This document shows, in pieces, positions 17,585 through 26,198 of a stretch of DNA of 42,214 bases. Position 1 is the stretch's first letter; each line of letters opens with the position of its first letter. The DNA is from a virus. The notes under the pieces are model-generated. The model saw nothing but the letters and a program-made list of their open reading frames with translations. It made no database searches and was not told the origin of the DNA. Both the position numbers and the translations under genes were made by a program. The stretch covers positions 1 to 42,214 of the IMG/VR virus record IMGVR_UViG_3300046534_000997; one strand, given 5' to 3'.

Positions 17585-19441
17585 ATGAGCGGGTATGTAA
17601 TGAGGCGGCGGCGTAGTATGTTCCTAGGGACTGCTGCGTTTATTTTATTTGGCATACGCCCGTATTTCGTCCTCGACACGCCGAAAAACAAATACCTGAC
17701 GAGTGGGCCTGAGGTGTCAGACAATCTGTCTGAGCTGATGACCAGCGTGGCGCTTGGTCCGGCCACCACGATTGACAAGGATGGGGTGCTGAAATGGGGG
17801 CTGCATAACTTCCTTGAGCAGAGTTCTGATTTCTCTGCGGCGGAGTGGACGGCAGACAATCTTGAGGACGCTCCGGCGCTGCAAGCAGATGGGTCGTACC
17901 TTATCGTGCCAGCCTCAAGCGGCGGGGCGCACAGAGTTGTTGCGGGTACAGGAAGCGTCACCACGACCGACCAAGTGACTGTGGTGATTGAGGTCAAGGC
18001 TGCGGGCTATGACTACATAGCAGTGGCGCTTGCGAATAGTCCTTTTGCTGGCGAAGTGGCAGCAGTTTGGAACGTCACTACTGGTGTTTTGGTCGCGGCG
18101 AGCGACGGTTCAGCTTCAACAGTTGAAGCTACGGCAATTAAGCGAACGGCGGACGGCTGGGGCTACGAAGTCACCCTGAAAAGCACGGCAGGGTCGGCAG
18201 GCGGTGCGGACGTCCGCGTCATAATCTCTGACGACGGGACGCTGGACAATTTTGAGGGTGACGGCACATCCGGCGTTTATATCCGCAAAGCTCGCGCTTA
18301 CTATTCAAGCCTCGGCGGAATGCAGCTCAACAGCAAGGACGGCACCGACTATCTCCCCACCAGTGGGGCTGCGGGCTACGCTCTGCGCCGGGATTACTCC
18401 CGCCTTCCCGTGAAGGGCCAAACACTTGGCGAGCCTGCGGGCGTGAACCTTGTGCCAAACTATGACCTTTCGGCAGGGTGGAATGCTGGCGGCGCGACAA
18501 TAACCCCAAACAACGCAGTGAGCATCTCCGGTCGGACAGACGCAGCTACCGTTGACCTGACTACAGTGTCATCGAGTTTTATCTACCAACTCTGCACAGT
18601 TACTGCTGGTGCGCTTCACACCGCCTCTTGGGACATAAAGGCGGGAACTGCGACGGCTTGGGTCTACGGGTTTTATGACGAAAGCAACGGCACTTGGATA
18701 GATAGGGCTGCGTACACCATAACCTCCGCTGTTCCTCTTGCAAATGGCTGGTATCGTTATTCGGTGCAGGTCACTACGCCGTCTGGCTGTACGTCTATGC
18801 GGGTTTACCCTTCTCGCAACGCCGACAGTGACGGTGCGGTTGCAGGTGCTCAGGGGACCACAGACTTTGCGTTTGTACAACTTGAAGCATACCATATTGA
18901 TACAAGCCGCATCCCCACCTACGGCTCGGCAGAGGCACGGGCCAAAGACGAGGCAACGTGCGTTATAGCGGACAAGATCCCCGGCTTTATCCAAGGCAGC
19001 GGGTCCATCGTGTTTGAGGGGTCAATGGACTATGAGACGGGCGGGAGTGCGTATCCCGACTTTATTAGAATAGACGACGGAACTAGCGATAACCGGGTTA
19101 TTGTGTGGTGCGCGGAGAGTTTGGGGCGATACTACTTTTCCTCCATAGTCTCAGGTGTAAGTCAAGGGTCCTTATCTGGGGCGGTCGCGGCCACTGGCGA
19201 GGCGGGGAAAATGGCAGTGCGCTTTGCTGATGACGATTTTACGTCCAGTTGGAATGGTGCTGCGGTGGTCACAGATACAAGCGGGAACATCCCGACTGCG
19301 GCGACAAGGATCAGTTTCGGGGGTTTGAACGGCGTCACTGTCCCTGTCCGCATCAGCCATTTCTCCCTTGGCCCCTACGCCAGCCCCGTATCGACGCCCG
19401 GCTGGTCTGACGCACAGCTTGCCGTTATTAGTGGATCATGA
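17585..19441 (+). CDS. Tail fibre / spike with carbohydrate-binding-like modules
   Basis: 618 aa. It has a short basic, partly hydrophobic N-terminus (MRRRRSMFLGTAAFILFG). A first beta module (about 80-230) contains NFLEQSSDFSAAEWT and RTADGWGYEVTL. A second similar module (about 285-440) contains NLVPNYDLSAGWNAGG, ANGWYRYSVQVTTPSG and IPTYGSAEARAKD. Both follow the pattern of carbohydrate-binding modules in alphaproteobacterial phage fibres. The C-terminal part (IVFEGSMDYETGG, RISHFSLGPY) is lectin/LamG-like and probably contacts the host surface. One palindrome (18355-18368) codes Y-L-P-T-S-G between the modules. This is the likely receptor-binding protein. The gene is GC-rich relative to its neighbours by eye, as often seen for exchanged fibre genes. 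Confidence 0.8.
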   Translation: MSGYVMRRRRSMFLGTAAFILFGIRPYFVLDTPKNKYLTSGPEVSDNLSELMTSVALGPATTIDKDGVLKWGLHNFLEQSSDFSAAEWTADNLEDAPALQADGSYLIVPASSGGAHRVVAGTGSVTTTDQVTVVIEVKAAGYDYIAVALANSPFAGEVAAVWNVTTGVLVAASDGSASTVEATAIKRTADGWGYEVTLKSTAGSAGGADVRVIISDDGTLDNFEGDGTSGVYIRKARAYYSSLGGMQLNSKDGTDYLPTSGAAGYALRRDYSRLPVKGQTLGEPAGVNLVPNYDLSAGWNAGGATITPNNAVSISGRTDAATVDLTTVSSSFIYQLCTVTAGALHTASWDIKAGTATAWVYGFYDESNGTWIDRAAYTITSAVPLANGWYRYSVQVTTPSGCTSMRVYPSRNADSDGAVAGAQGTTDFAFVQLEAYHIDTSRIPTYGSAEARAKDEATCVIADKIPGFIQGSGSIVFEGSMDYETGGSAYPDFIRIDDGTSDNRVIVWCAESLGRYYFSSIVSGVSQGSLSGAVAATGEAGKMAVRFADDDFTSSWNGAAVVTDTSGNIPTAATRISFGGLNGVTVPVRISHFSLGPYASPVSTPGWSDAQLAVISGS

Positions 19442-19773
19442 GCATGTTTAAACTATACCTCACCGCGCCAGACAGGCCCGCAATGACCTCCGCGCTTACG
19501 GCGTGGGGGTTTGTGACCGACGACGCACCCAACGGCATTAGCCTGACAAATGTGCACCCGGTCGGCACCATCTGGCGAACCGAGCCTATCCGAAACGCAG
19601 ACGGCGAAGTGGCCATCCCCGGCGTCACAGTGCTCGGTTATCACGTCAACATAACCTGCGCCAATCCTGACCTCGCAGACGCTTGCGAGGCGCTTGCGGT
19701 TGAGGCTGGGGAAAGCAAAACGGTCAACGGCGTTTACTCCTGCCGACCGAACAGCCCAACGCTGAGGATTTGA
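19438..19773 (+). CDS. Unknown protein coupled to the tail fibre, 111 aa
   Basis: Its ATG overlaps the fibre stop (ATGA). Starts MSMFKLYLTAPDRPAM and continues with strand-like segments (VTVLGYHVNITCANPDL) and three cysteines. Small genes in this position are often fibre chaperones or fibre-tip partners. It does not resemble a known fibre-assembly family to my eye, so the role is inferred from coupling only. Confidence 0.7.
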   Translation: MSMFKLYLTAPDRPAMTSALTAWGFVTDDAPNGISLTNVHPVGTIWRTEPIRNADGEVAIPGVTVLGYHVNITCANPDLADACEALAVEAGESKTVNGVYSCRPNSPTLRI

Positions 19774-19775
19774 CC

Positions 19776-20198
19776 GTGCGGGTGCTCGCCCTTGTCGTCT
19801 TCCACACCCTCGCGCTGCTCATGTGTACTGGTACAGCACTTGCTGAGCCCGACTGGGGCGGCAGTGTTATTGAGCGGCGTTTGGAGATTGGCGAGCTTAT
19901 CTTCACCGACGAGGTGATCCGACGAACAGAGGTTTGCGCCTCCGCCTGCACCATGTACCTCGTCCTTGGGCGGGATCGTGTCTGCACCCTGCCCACAACG
20001 GCTTGGGGCTTTCATAGCGCCTCCCACCCAGTCACGGGAGAGCTAGGGCAACAGGCAACTGAGATAATGGTGAGTATGTATCCACCTCCGCTTCAAACGT
20101 GGTTCTGGATGTTCGCCCACGGCAAAACTGGGGACGAGATGACTTGGGTTCCGGGTTTGGCAATCATAGTAAACGGTTGGGCGCACGAATGCCAATAA
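19776..20198 (+). CDS. Secreted ClpP-like periplasmic protein (COG3904-like)
   Basis: 140 aa from a GTG with GAGG upstream. A signal peptide is clear: VRVLALVVFHTLALLMC then TGTALA, cleaved before EPDWGG. The mature part contains TEVCASACTMYLVLG, GFHSASHP and YPPPLQTWFW, matching bacterial periplasmic proteins with a degenerate ClpP/crotonase fold (S/C-A-S-A-C-x3-L...G...GFH). A catalytic Ser position and the H of GFH are present, but activity is not assured. It lies between fibre and lysis genes, so it may act on the envelope during lysis or superinfection exclusion. Unusual cargo for a phage this size. Confidence 0.6.
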   Translation: MRVLALVVFHTLALLMCTGTALAEPDWGGSVIERRLEIGELIFTDEVIRRTEVCASACTMYLVLGRDRVCTLPTTAWGFHSASHPVTGELGQQATEIMVSMYPPPLQTWFWMFAHGKTGDEMTWVPGLAIIVNGWAHECQ

Positions 20199-20227
20199 CC
20201 CCTCACCACCATAAGAACGGAAGCTAG

Positions 20228-20503
20228 ATGGAAGAGTTTATCCAGAAGTATTGGACGCTAATAGCTACCGGGATTACCGTTGTTCTTGCGTTTGCTCGAT
20301 TAGAGTTCAGGAGCCGCCATGCCTTAGCAAAGGTGTACTCTGAAGAGACAGCAAGAATTGAGTCTATAAAAGAGGCCGAAAGGCGCTGGAAGGAAACACG
20401 CAACGAGGACAGGGAACAAGCCCGACGAGACTATGTGGACATCAAAGGTTTGCTGGGAGAGGTACGTACAGATATAAAAGAACTGTTACAGAAACGGGAT
20501 TAA
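20228..20503 (+). CDS. Membrane-anchored coiled-coil protein, 91 aa
   Basis: Starts MEEFIQKYWTLIATGITVVL with GGAAGC as ribosome site. One membrane span (about residues 9-26) is followed by a charged helix (SEETARIESIKEAERRWKETRNEDREQ). This is the shape of a type III-like holin, a pinholin regulator or a Rz-like protein. Because a better holin and a clear spanin pair lie downstream, I leave it as a lysis-cassette membrane protein. Confidence 0.68.
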   Translation: MEEFIQKYWTLIATGITVVLAFARLEFRSRHALAKVYSEETARIESIKEAERRWKETRNEDREQARRDYVDIKGLLGEVRTDIKELLQKRD

Positions 20504-20521
20504 ACAAAGAGGAGTAAGGGT

Positions 20522-21229
20522 GTGAAAACCAGTACTAAAGGGTTAATAGAGATAACCATAAGCGAAGGCTTAGTACCTGCCCCATACATTGACGCTGTCG
20601 GTGTGTGGACGTTTGGCACTGGTCATGCTGAAACTTCTGGGCTTGAGCCGAATCCACGGACTATGCCGCGTGGTATGCCTATAACAAAAACAGCGTTAGC
20701 CACCGCCATAGCTCTGTCGTTTACACTGTTTCGCACTCACCTAGAGGTGTATGAGAAGGGGGTAGATAAGGCCCTAAACGTCCCTGTCTCTCAGGCTCAG
20801 TACGACGCCTGCGTGTCTCTGTGCTTCAACATCGGCACAGGAGGGTTTGGTAAGTCCTCCGTTGCCCGCCACATCAACTCTGGAGACCTAGAACGTGCTG
20901 GTAAGTCGTTCCTTTTGTGGAATAAAGGGACGATAAACGGCAAGAAGACCGTCATAGCTGGTCTGTCTGCTCGTAGGGCCCGAGAGAAAGCCTTGTTCGA
21001 CACAGGCCGCTATCAAGGTGGAATGGTCCCTGTTTTTGGCCTCAACGGAGACAACACGCCAAACTACCGTCATCTGGTGCGGCAACTGTCCCCAACTGAC
21101 GTAGCAGAGCACCTTTTTCCTAAAAAAGCTGAGTCCCCTACAGTGGGGACAGTGGAGGCACCAAAAGGTCCCGGCCACCTGTCTATGATCTTGGCTCTTA
21201 TTTCTAAACTGTTTGGAGGAAAGACATGA
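20522..21229 (+). CDS. Endolysin, T4-type lysozyme (GH24)
   Basis: 235 aa from GTG with GAGGAG upstream. The E-8aa-D-5aa-T catalytic pattern of GH24 lysozymes is exact: E15 (SEGLVP), D24 (YIDAVG), T30 (VWTFGTGH). Further family text is QAQYDACVSLCFNIGTGGFGKSSVARHIN and the arginine-rich SARRAREKALF. It cleaves peptidoglycan between MurNAc and GlcNAc. There is no signal peptide at the N-terminus, so it needs a holin. The C-terminal extension (residues about 195-235) carries a palindrome-coded S-P-T-V-G-T (21135-21148, the rarer frame) and a hydrophobic end (SMILALISKLFGG) that could touch the membrane. Confidence 0.92.
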   Translation: MKTSTKGLIEITISEGLVPAPYIDAVGVWTFGTGHAETSGLEPNPRTMPRGMPITKTALATAIALSFTLFRTHLEVYEKGVDKALNVPVSQAQYDACVSLCFNIGTGGFGKSSVARHINSGDLERAGKSFLLWNKGTINGKKTVIAGLSARRAREKALFDTGRYQGGMVPVFGLNGDNTPNYRHLVRQLSPTDVAEHLFPKKAESPTVGTVEAPKGPGHLSMILALISKLFGGKT

Positions 21230-21423
21230 AAATGGTTCCTGACTGGAAAAAGGCTGGTAGCTGGCTCAGTGTTCAGCTATCGACCATAGGGGGGGTAGCT
21301 GCTGGTGCGTGGCTAGTCGTGCCTCCTGACCTACGAGACGCTGTCCCGCAAGAATGGCTAGCAAGCGGTGCCTGTGTAATGTTTGCGCTGGTCGTCCTCG
21401 GGCGTATAGTGGATCAATCATAA
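21226..21423 (+). CDS. Holin (putative), 65 aa
   Basis: Starts MKMVPDWKKAGSWLSVQL with GGAGG upstream and overlaps the endolysin by 4 nt (ATGA). Two hydrophobic segments, about 15-31 (LSVQLSTIGGVAAGAWLV) and 44-60 (LASGACVMFALVVLG), flank a short loop. This layout and the W-x-x-x-S-V-Q lead are common in a small two-span holin family. It would form membrane lesions that release the endolysin. The next gene begins inside its stop (TAATG). Confidence 0.78.
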   Translation: MKMVPDWKKAGSWLSVQLSTIGGVAAGAWLVVPPDLRDAVPQEWLASGACVMFALVVLGRIVDQS

Positions 21424-21650
21424 TGCTTGGTTGGTTCCTCACTTCTCGACTTGGTAGGGGAGTAGCTTACCTAGGGCTTGCTATAAGTCTTGCCTTGACA
21501 ATCTGGTTCGGAGGTGCTAAGTCTGAGCGCACACGGGCTAAAGCTAAACGGATGGAGAACTACCGTGAGACTCATAAACGTGCAGACAAAGCTGACGTTG
21601 GCGACGGTGATCCTGACGCTGACCGTGAGTGGCTGCGGAACAGGGAGTAG
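21423..21650 (+). CDS. Inner-membrane spanin (Rz-like)
   Basis: 75 aa. Starts MLGWFLTSRLGRGVAYLG; one N-terminal membrane span (about 13-31) then a charged periplasmic helix (KSERTRAKAKRMENYRETHKRADKAD). Its 3' part encloses the start of the o-spanin in another frame, the classic Rz/Rz1 nesting. It would link inner and outer membranes with the lipoprotein partner to complete lysis of a Gram-negative host. Confidence 0.78.
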   Translation: MLGWFLTSRLGRGVAYLGLAISLALTIWFGGAKSERTRAKAKRMENYRETHKRADKADVGDGDPDADREWLRNRE

Positions 21651-21795
21651 CTTTGAAGCTGCTAAGGATCGACTAGACCCTCTGGCAGACGCACATGCAG
21701 AGGCTCTAGCTGACGATGGTGGCCCAAAGAGCTTGTCTACGGGGCGAGCGTTTATAGCTACATACGACGCAATTTTTTCGGGTGATGTTACATGA
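21565..21795 (+). CDS. Outer-membrane spanin lipoprotein (Rz1-like)
   Basis: 76 aa from GTG, with GGAG 7 nt upstream, in the +1 frame inside the i-spanin gene. A lipoprotein signal is visible: VRLINVQTKLTLATVILTLT then the lipobox V-S-G-C. The mature chain starts C-G-T-G-S-S and is acidic/alanine-rich. It is longer than lambda Rz1 and not proline-rich. The end overlaps the portal start by 4 nt (ATGA). Confidence 0.75.
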   Translation: MRLINVQTKLTLATVILTLTVSGCGTGSSFEAAKDRLDPLADAHAEALADDGGPKSLSTGRAFIATYDAIFSGDVT

Positions 21796-23906
21796 AAACC
21801 TCTGACGACTTTGGTATAAGCCTAGAGCACGCTACAAGTGAGTTGTCTGAGCGTGTCGGAAGCGCTGTTGACTTCATGTCTAGCGAGTTCTCCAAAGAGT
21901 GGGAAACTGGAGAAGCATACTTCGCTGGGAAGAGCGACATCCCCACTGAGGAGGGGCGGTCTAGCATTGTCAAGACCGAGGTTCGTGATACAATCCGAGC
22001 ACTTATGCCTAGCGTTATGCGTACATTTCTCCACGCCCGTCTGCCTGTTCAGTACCTACCTACAAACATCCGTAATGCAGCGTTTGCTGAGCAGCAGTCT
22101 CACTGGGCTACTAACCTGTTTTACAGCAACGGGGGGTATATGACCCTCTATAGTGCCGTCCAAGAGTCCTTTAAGCTAAAGGCTGGCCCTGTCAAGACCT
22201 ATTGGTTAGAGAACCCTGAGCCTGAGCACATCGTCGTCACTGGTATCAGCGCCGCTGAGGTAGCTGAGTATGCAGAGCTCGAAGACGTTATTGTGGACAG
22301 TGTCGAAGAACGTGAAGTCCCCGTCAGTGGGGACATTGTTTATGACCTTCGAGCCACACGGTACTATGAGAATGGCAAAATCTGCAACGAAGCGTTCCCT
22401 ATCTATGAGTTTTTTGTTGAGCGTAAAGCCGACAACCTAGAGGACTTCGTACACGGACATCAGCGTACTGTCACTGTCTCAGAAGCTATGGAGATGGGCC
22501 TTGAATACGACGATTGGCGGTCTCTAAGTAACGATGATCCGAGAGAAAACCAAGCCTCCGGTGCTGACCAGCAGCGCAGAGGATACAATGCGTCCGACTC
22601 ACAAGAAGCCGACGCAGACATAATGAACCACGAGTTTTTGCTGACTGAGGCTTATTGCAAATACGATATGGACGGCGACGGCGTTTCAGAACGCTATGTC
22701 TTCTACATGGGAGGTGCAGAGAACATCTACCTGCACCACGAACGGATCGAAGACTTTGCGATTGACATTTTTTCTGTCGACCCTATCCCGTTTACAGTTA
22801 TTGGTAGGTCAATCACTGACGTAACAAAGGCCAGCCAAGACACGGAGACGTCACTGCTGCGATCTATAATCGATAACGCATTGATGGCGAACAACCCTCG
22901 ACCCGCCGCCGACCCAACAAAGGTAAACTTCCAAGACCTTATGAACAACGGGATTGGCGCACCCATCAGGACAAAAGGGCGGGCTGAAATTCAGTATGCT
23001 GACATTCCGTTTACTGCCCAAAACCTTATCCCTCTCTTACAGTACCTAGAGATGGATGCACAGACACGGGTAGGCGCGACAAAAGCCTCTCAGGGCCTAG
23101 ACCCCGACGCTATGCAGTCAACTGATAAAGACGCTGTTCGTAACACTATCCAACTGTCGCAGGGGCAAGTAGAGTTGATGGTCCGTAATCTCATTGAGAC
23201 TGGGCTAATCCCTATGTTTAAGCGTATGTTGCGCTTATCTATGCGTCATATGGACAAGAGGCAGATGATCCGCCTTCGTGGTGCGCTGGTTCCTGTTGAC
23301 ATCTCTAGCTTCGATCCAAACATGGTGGCAGAGCCCACAGTCGGCTTAGGAACCGCTAGCCCCGAGCAGAAGCTAGGGACTTTGCAGTTCATCTACGGGG
23401 AGCAGCAAAAGTACCTCCAGACTCTAGGCCTTGACAACCCGTTCACGTCCCTGTCACAGGTCTACAACACTATTGAGGACATGGTAGAGTTAGGTGGGGT
23501 AATCAACGTGGGGCGCTACTTTAACTACATCGACCGCCAGACCGAGGCGGAAGTTACTAAGCGCATGAAAGAAGACGCGGCCAAACAGGCTCAAGCAGCA
23601 CAAGAAAATCAGCCGATGGACCCCGGCAAGAGTCTCGTAATGATTGAGAGCATGAAATCCCGAGCCCGTATGCAAGAGCTTATGTCTGAAACTCGCTCCA
23701 AAGAGATGGAGCTACAGTTCAAGGCCCTCAATGCAGCAGAAGACAATGATATCCGACGTGACGAGTTGGTGCAGAAGCGTGAAATTGAGTTAGCCAAGAT
23801 AGGCCAAGGAGTTTTGAATGACACAATCAGGCAAGAGCAAGCGGCTACTGACCCATCCAGACCCGCAAGTGGACCGCGCTCTGTTGCGTCTGGCTCACAA
23901 TCCTGA
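21792..23906 (+). CDS. Portal protein (P22-like)
   Basis: 704 aa. It starts MKTSDDFGISLEHATSEL and contains stretches typical of P22-type portals of marine and alphaproteobacterial podoviruses: GRSSIVKTEVRDTIRALMPS, DTETSLLRSIIDNALMANNP, VGATKASQGLDPDAMQST, and a C-terminal helical region rich in K/Q/E. It forms the dodecameric channel at the head vertex, docks terminase and holds the adaptor. A consensus-like palindrome (22319-22332) codes V-P-V-S-G-D in a loop, and a diverged one (21941) codes D-I-P-T-E-E-G. The long overlap with the next gene (89 nt) is notable. Confidence 0.88.
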   Translation: MKTSDDFGISLEHATSELSERVGSAVDFMSSEFSKEWETGEAYFAGKSDIPTEEGRSSIVKTEVRDTIRALMPSVMRTFLHARLPVQYLPTNIRNAAFAEQQSHWATNLFYSNGGYMTLYSAVQESFKLKAGPVKTYWLENPEPEHIVVTGISAAEVAEYAELEDVIVDSVEEREVPVSGDIVYDLRATRYYENGKICNEAFPIYEFFVERKADNLEDFVHGHQRTVTVSEAMEMGLEYDDWRSLSNDDPRENQASGADQQRRGYNASDSQEADADIMNHEFLLTEAYCKYDMDGDGVSERYVFYMGGAENIYLHHERIEDFAIDIFSVDPIPFTVIGRSITDVTKASQDTETSLLRSIIDNALMANNPRPAADPTKVNFQDLMNNGIGAPIRTKGRAEIQYADIPFTAQNLIPLLQYLEMDAQTRVGATKASQGLDPDAMQSTDKDAVRNTIQLSQGQVELMVRNLIETGLIPMFKRMLRLSMRHMDKRQMIRLRGALVPVDISSFDPNMVAEPTVGLGTASPEQKLGTLQFIYGEQQKYLQTLGLDNPFTSLSQVYNTIEDMVELGGVINVGRYFNYIDRQTEAEVTKRMKEDAAKQAQAAQENQPMDPGKSLVMIESMKSRARMQELMSETRSKEMELQFKALNAAEDNDIRRDELVQKREIELAKIGQGVLNDTIRQEQAATDPSRPASGPRSVASGSQS

Positions 23907-24072
23907 CTTACATTTAGTCTTGACAACGCTAAAAAATATGTATATACAAGAGCTTATGGGGACAGCCCCCGAAGACCAACAAGTTAGAGAAGAGTGCTAC
24001 CAAAAAGTGATAGCTCTCACAGACACTCAACAATGGATTGATAATCATGGCTCGCAGCGCGAACAAAACTGA
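23818..24072 (+). CDS. Small helical protein overlapping portal 3' end, 84 aa
   Basis: Starts MTQSGKSKRLLTHPDPQVDR with AAGGAG upstream, so it is translated from within the portal gene in another frame for its first 89 nt. It is helical (ALLRLAHNPDLHLVLTTLKNMY) with an acidic/glutamine-rich end. Its end overlaps the open frame leading to the scaffold. A similar small protein after the portal occurs in related phages; the role is unknown, perhaps in head assembly. Confidence 0.72.
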   Translation: MTQSGKSKRLLTHPDPQVDRALLRLAHNPDLHLVLTTLKNMYIQELMGTAPEDQQVREECYQKVIALTDTQQWIDNHGSQREQN

Positions 24073-24085
24073 GGAAGGGGGCGAA

Positions 24086-25108
24086 ATGTCAAATACTGAC
24101 ATCGCCGCTATGCTCCTTACACCTGTAACCACATCAGATGACGACGTCAAGGATGACGAAGCTGTGGTTGTTGAGGAAGCCCCCACCAGTGGGGAGATCA
24201 TTGCCGACACCGATCCGGTAGGCGACGACCTAGAAGACGGCGAAGACGCCGATGAAGACCAGCAGGAAGAAGAGCCTGTTGAGGAAGAAGACGAGACTGG
24301 ATACGTTGACATCTACGACACTGACCTCACAACGGTCACTGTAGATGGCGAGGCAAGAGAAGTCTCTATCGCTGACCTCAAGAAAGCCTTTTCTGGCGAG
24401 GGCGCTATCGAAAAGCGCCTACAAGACGCGACTGAACTGCGACGTGACACTCACGCCGCTGCCACTCAGACGCTCGAAAAGTTGGCTGCCCAACAACAAA
24501 CTCTTGAGAGTGCTTTGTCGTCACTTGACGACTCAGTGTTCGCAGGGGTTATTCCTAAGCCCAACGAAGAAATGCGTCGGAGCAACCCAGAGCGGTATCT
24601 CCAGCACCAAGAAGCATACACCGCTGACCAGCAGCGCGTGACATCTGCCCGACAGGCGGTGGAGACTAAGATTGCGGAACTGTCAAAAGACCGTAATGAT
24701 CGGCTGGCCGCTTATCGTCAGGAGGCAGGGCAAGTTGTTGTCCGAGAGCTTCCAGACCTTGTTGACCCAGACAAAGCTCCAGCACTCCTGAAAAAGCTGT
24801 CCGCGACCGCGCAGTACTACGGTTATACTGAGCAAGAAATTCAGACAGCCCTCGACCCTCGCATGTTTATGTTGGTTCGGGATGCTATGAAGTACCGTGA
24901 TATGACCTCACGCACCCGTGAGAAAATTGATCCGCTCAACCTCGAAGGGCAGAACGTGAAAAAAGTACGCCGACTCCGCACCGGCTCAGCAGGGGCAAAG
25001 ACCCGTGTTCGTCAAGCCGATAAAACCCAGAAAGCAGCAACCGCGAAAGCTCGTTCAACTGGTAAGGCCAGTGACGTAGCGGCCACGTTGCTCGTACCAA
25101 GAGGCTAA
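24086..25108 (+). CDS. Scaffolding protein (putative)
   Basis: 340 aa. Start at MSNTDIAAMLLTPVTT with GGAAGGGGG upstream; earlier in-frame ATGs lie inside the preceding gene and are not needed. It has a very acidic N-terminal third (DLEDGEDADEDQQEEEPVEE), a helical/coiled middle (HAAATQTLEKLAAQQQTLESAL) and a basic C-terminus (KKVRRLRTGSAGAKTRVRQ). An acidic/coiled/basic layout directly before the capsid gene is typical of internal scaffolds whose basic tail binds coat protein. A consensus palindrome (24181-24194) codes A-P-T-S-G-E in the acidic part. Confidence 0.8.
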   Translation: MSNTDIAAMLLTPVTTSDDDVKDDEAVVVEEAPTSGEIIADTDPVGDDLEDGEDADEDQQEEEPVEEEDETGYVDIYDTDLTTVTVDGEAREVSIADLKKAFSGEGAIEKRLQDATELRRDTHAAATQTLEKLAAQQQTLESALSSLDDSVFAGVIPKPNEEMRRSNPERYLQHQEAYTADQQRVTSARQAVETKIAELSKDRNDRLAAYRQEAGQVVVRELPDLVDPDKAPALLKKLSATAQYYGYTEQEIQTALDPRMFMLVRDAMKYRDMTSRTREKIDPLNLEGQNVKKVRRLRTGSAGAKTRVRQADKTQKAATAKARSTGKASDVAATLLVPRG

Positions 25109-25112
25109 TCCA

Positions 25113-26132
25113 ATGGCTGTAGATAGCGCCACCAATGAAACCTACGACCAAGTTCTCATGCGCGAGGACTTGCAGGAAGCATTTACTATGCTTTCGCCAA
25201 CCGAAACCCCGTTCATCACTGCTGTACGCGAAGAGACTGCGTCCAACACCCTGTTTGAATGGCCCATTGTCGAACTCGCCGCCGTAGATGCCGCAAACCG
25301 CGTGATTGAAGGCGACGACGCTCCCGGCACTGACGCCTCAAACGTCGGTCTGCGCATGTCGAATTACACTCAGATTTCTGACAAGAAAGTCAAAGTGTCC
25401 TCAACCTCTCAGGCTGTTGATGTTGCCGCCCAAGACCTTGCGAAGCTGGCTACTCAGGTAACTCTGAAAATGCAAGAGCTGAAGCGCGATATGGAAAGCA
25501 TGTTGACCGACAACGTGGCCGCTGCCGCTGCCTCGTCCGGTAACGCCCGCTCGTCTGCTGGCCTCCCTGCGTTCCTCAGGACCAACTCGTCGTTTGAAAC
25601 TGGTGGTGTAGACCCTACCCTCTCAGGCACAACTGAGGGCTTCCCCAACGCTGCCGCTGCTGGCGCTTCTGAGGACTCAGGTGCCTCTGCTGTGTTTGCC
25701 GAAGCTGACCTGAACTCGGTCATCGAAGCGATCTGGAACGAGGGCGGCAACCCGTCGATCATCATGTGTAATGGTGGCAACAAACGTCGCATCTCTGCGG
25801 CCTTCACTGGCAACGCCACGGGCTACAAAGACGTGATCGACAAGAAGGTCGTCAATTCCGTTGAATTTTATGACAGCGACTTTGGCGAACTGACAGTGGT
25901 GCCAAACCGCTTCATGCGGACGAACAACCCTGACGACAACAACGACAGCTATAACGTGTTCATCCTGGACCCCGAGTACGCCGCCGTTGCCTACCTCGAC
26001 ACAACCAAGCAAAAAGACTTGGCAGAAACAGGCCACTCCAAAGGCAAGCTTCTGTGGTGCGAGTACGGTCTCCAAGTCGATAACGAGAAGGCGCACGGCA
26101 TCATCCGTGACACCACCAACGCCATCGCGTAA
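25113..26132 (+). CDS. Major capsid protein, SU10/DUF5309 type
   Basis: 339 aa. Starts MAVDSATNETYDQVLMRED with AAGAGG upstream. It shows LSPTETPFITAVREETASNTLFEWP, the paired LRMSNYTQISDKKVKVSSTSQAVD and QELKRDMESMLTDN, then GNKRRISAAFTGN and YNVFILDPEYAAVAYL. This is the pattern of the SU10-type major head protein (formerly DUF5309), an HK97-fold coat. It has no internal palindrome; one lies immediately after the gene (26154-26167). Confidence 0.88.
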   Translation: MAVDSATNETYDQVLMREDLQEAFTMLSPTETPFITAVREETASNTLFEWPIVELAAVDAANRVIEGDDAPGTDASNVGLRMSNYTQISDKKVKVSSTSQAVDVAAQDLAKLATQVTLKMQELKRDMESMLTDNVAAAAASSGNARSSAGLPAFLRTNSSFETGGVDPTLSGTTEGFPNAAAAGASEDSGASAVFAEADLNSVIEAIWNEGGNPSIIMCNGGNKRRISAAFTGNATGYKDVIDKKVVNSVEFYDSDFGELTVVPNRFMRTNNPDDNNDSYNVFILDPEYAAVAYLDTTKQKDLAETGHSKGKLLWCEYGLQVDNEKAHGIIRDTTNAIA

Positions 26133-26153
26133 GCGAGGCTAAACCCTAGCTCT

Positions 26154-26167
26154 CCCCACCAGTGGGG
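26154..26167. repeat. Dispersed palindrome copy after the capsid gene
   Basis: CCCCACCAGTGGGG, with CTCT/AGAG flanks extending the stem. It is the only consensus copy in an intergenic space among the head genes. As RNA it could stabilise the abundant capsid message. Confidence 0.85.
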
Positions 26168-26198
26168 AGAGCTTCTTACATGCACTAGGAGTGGCAAG

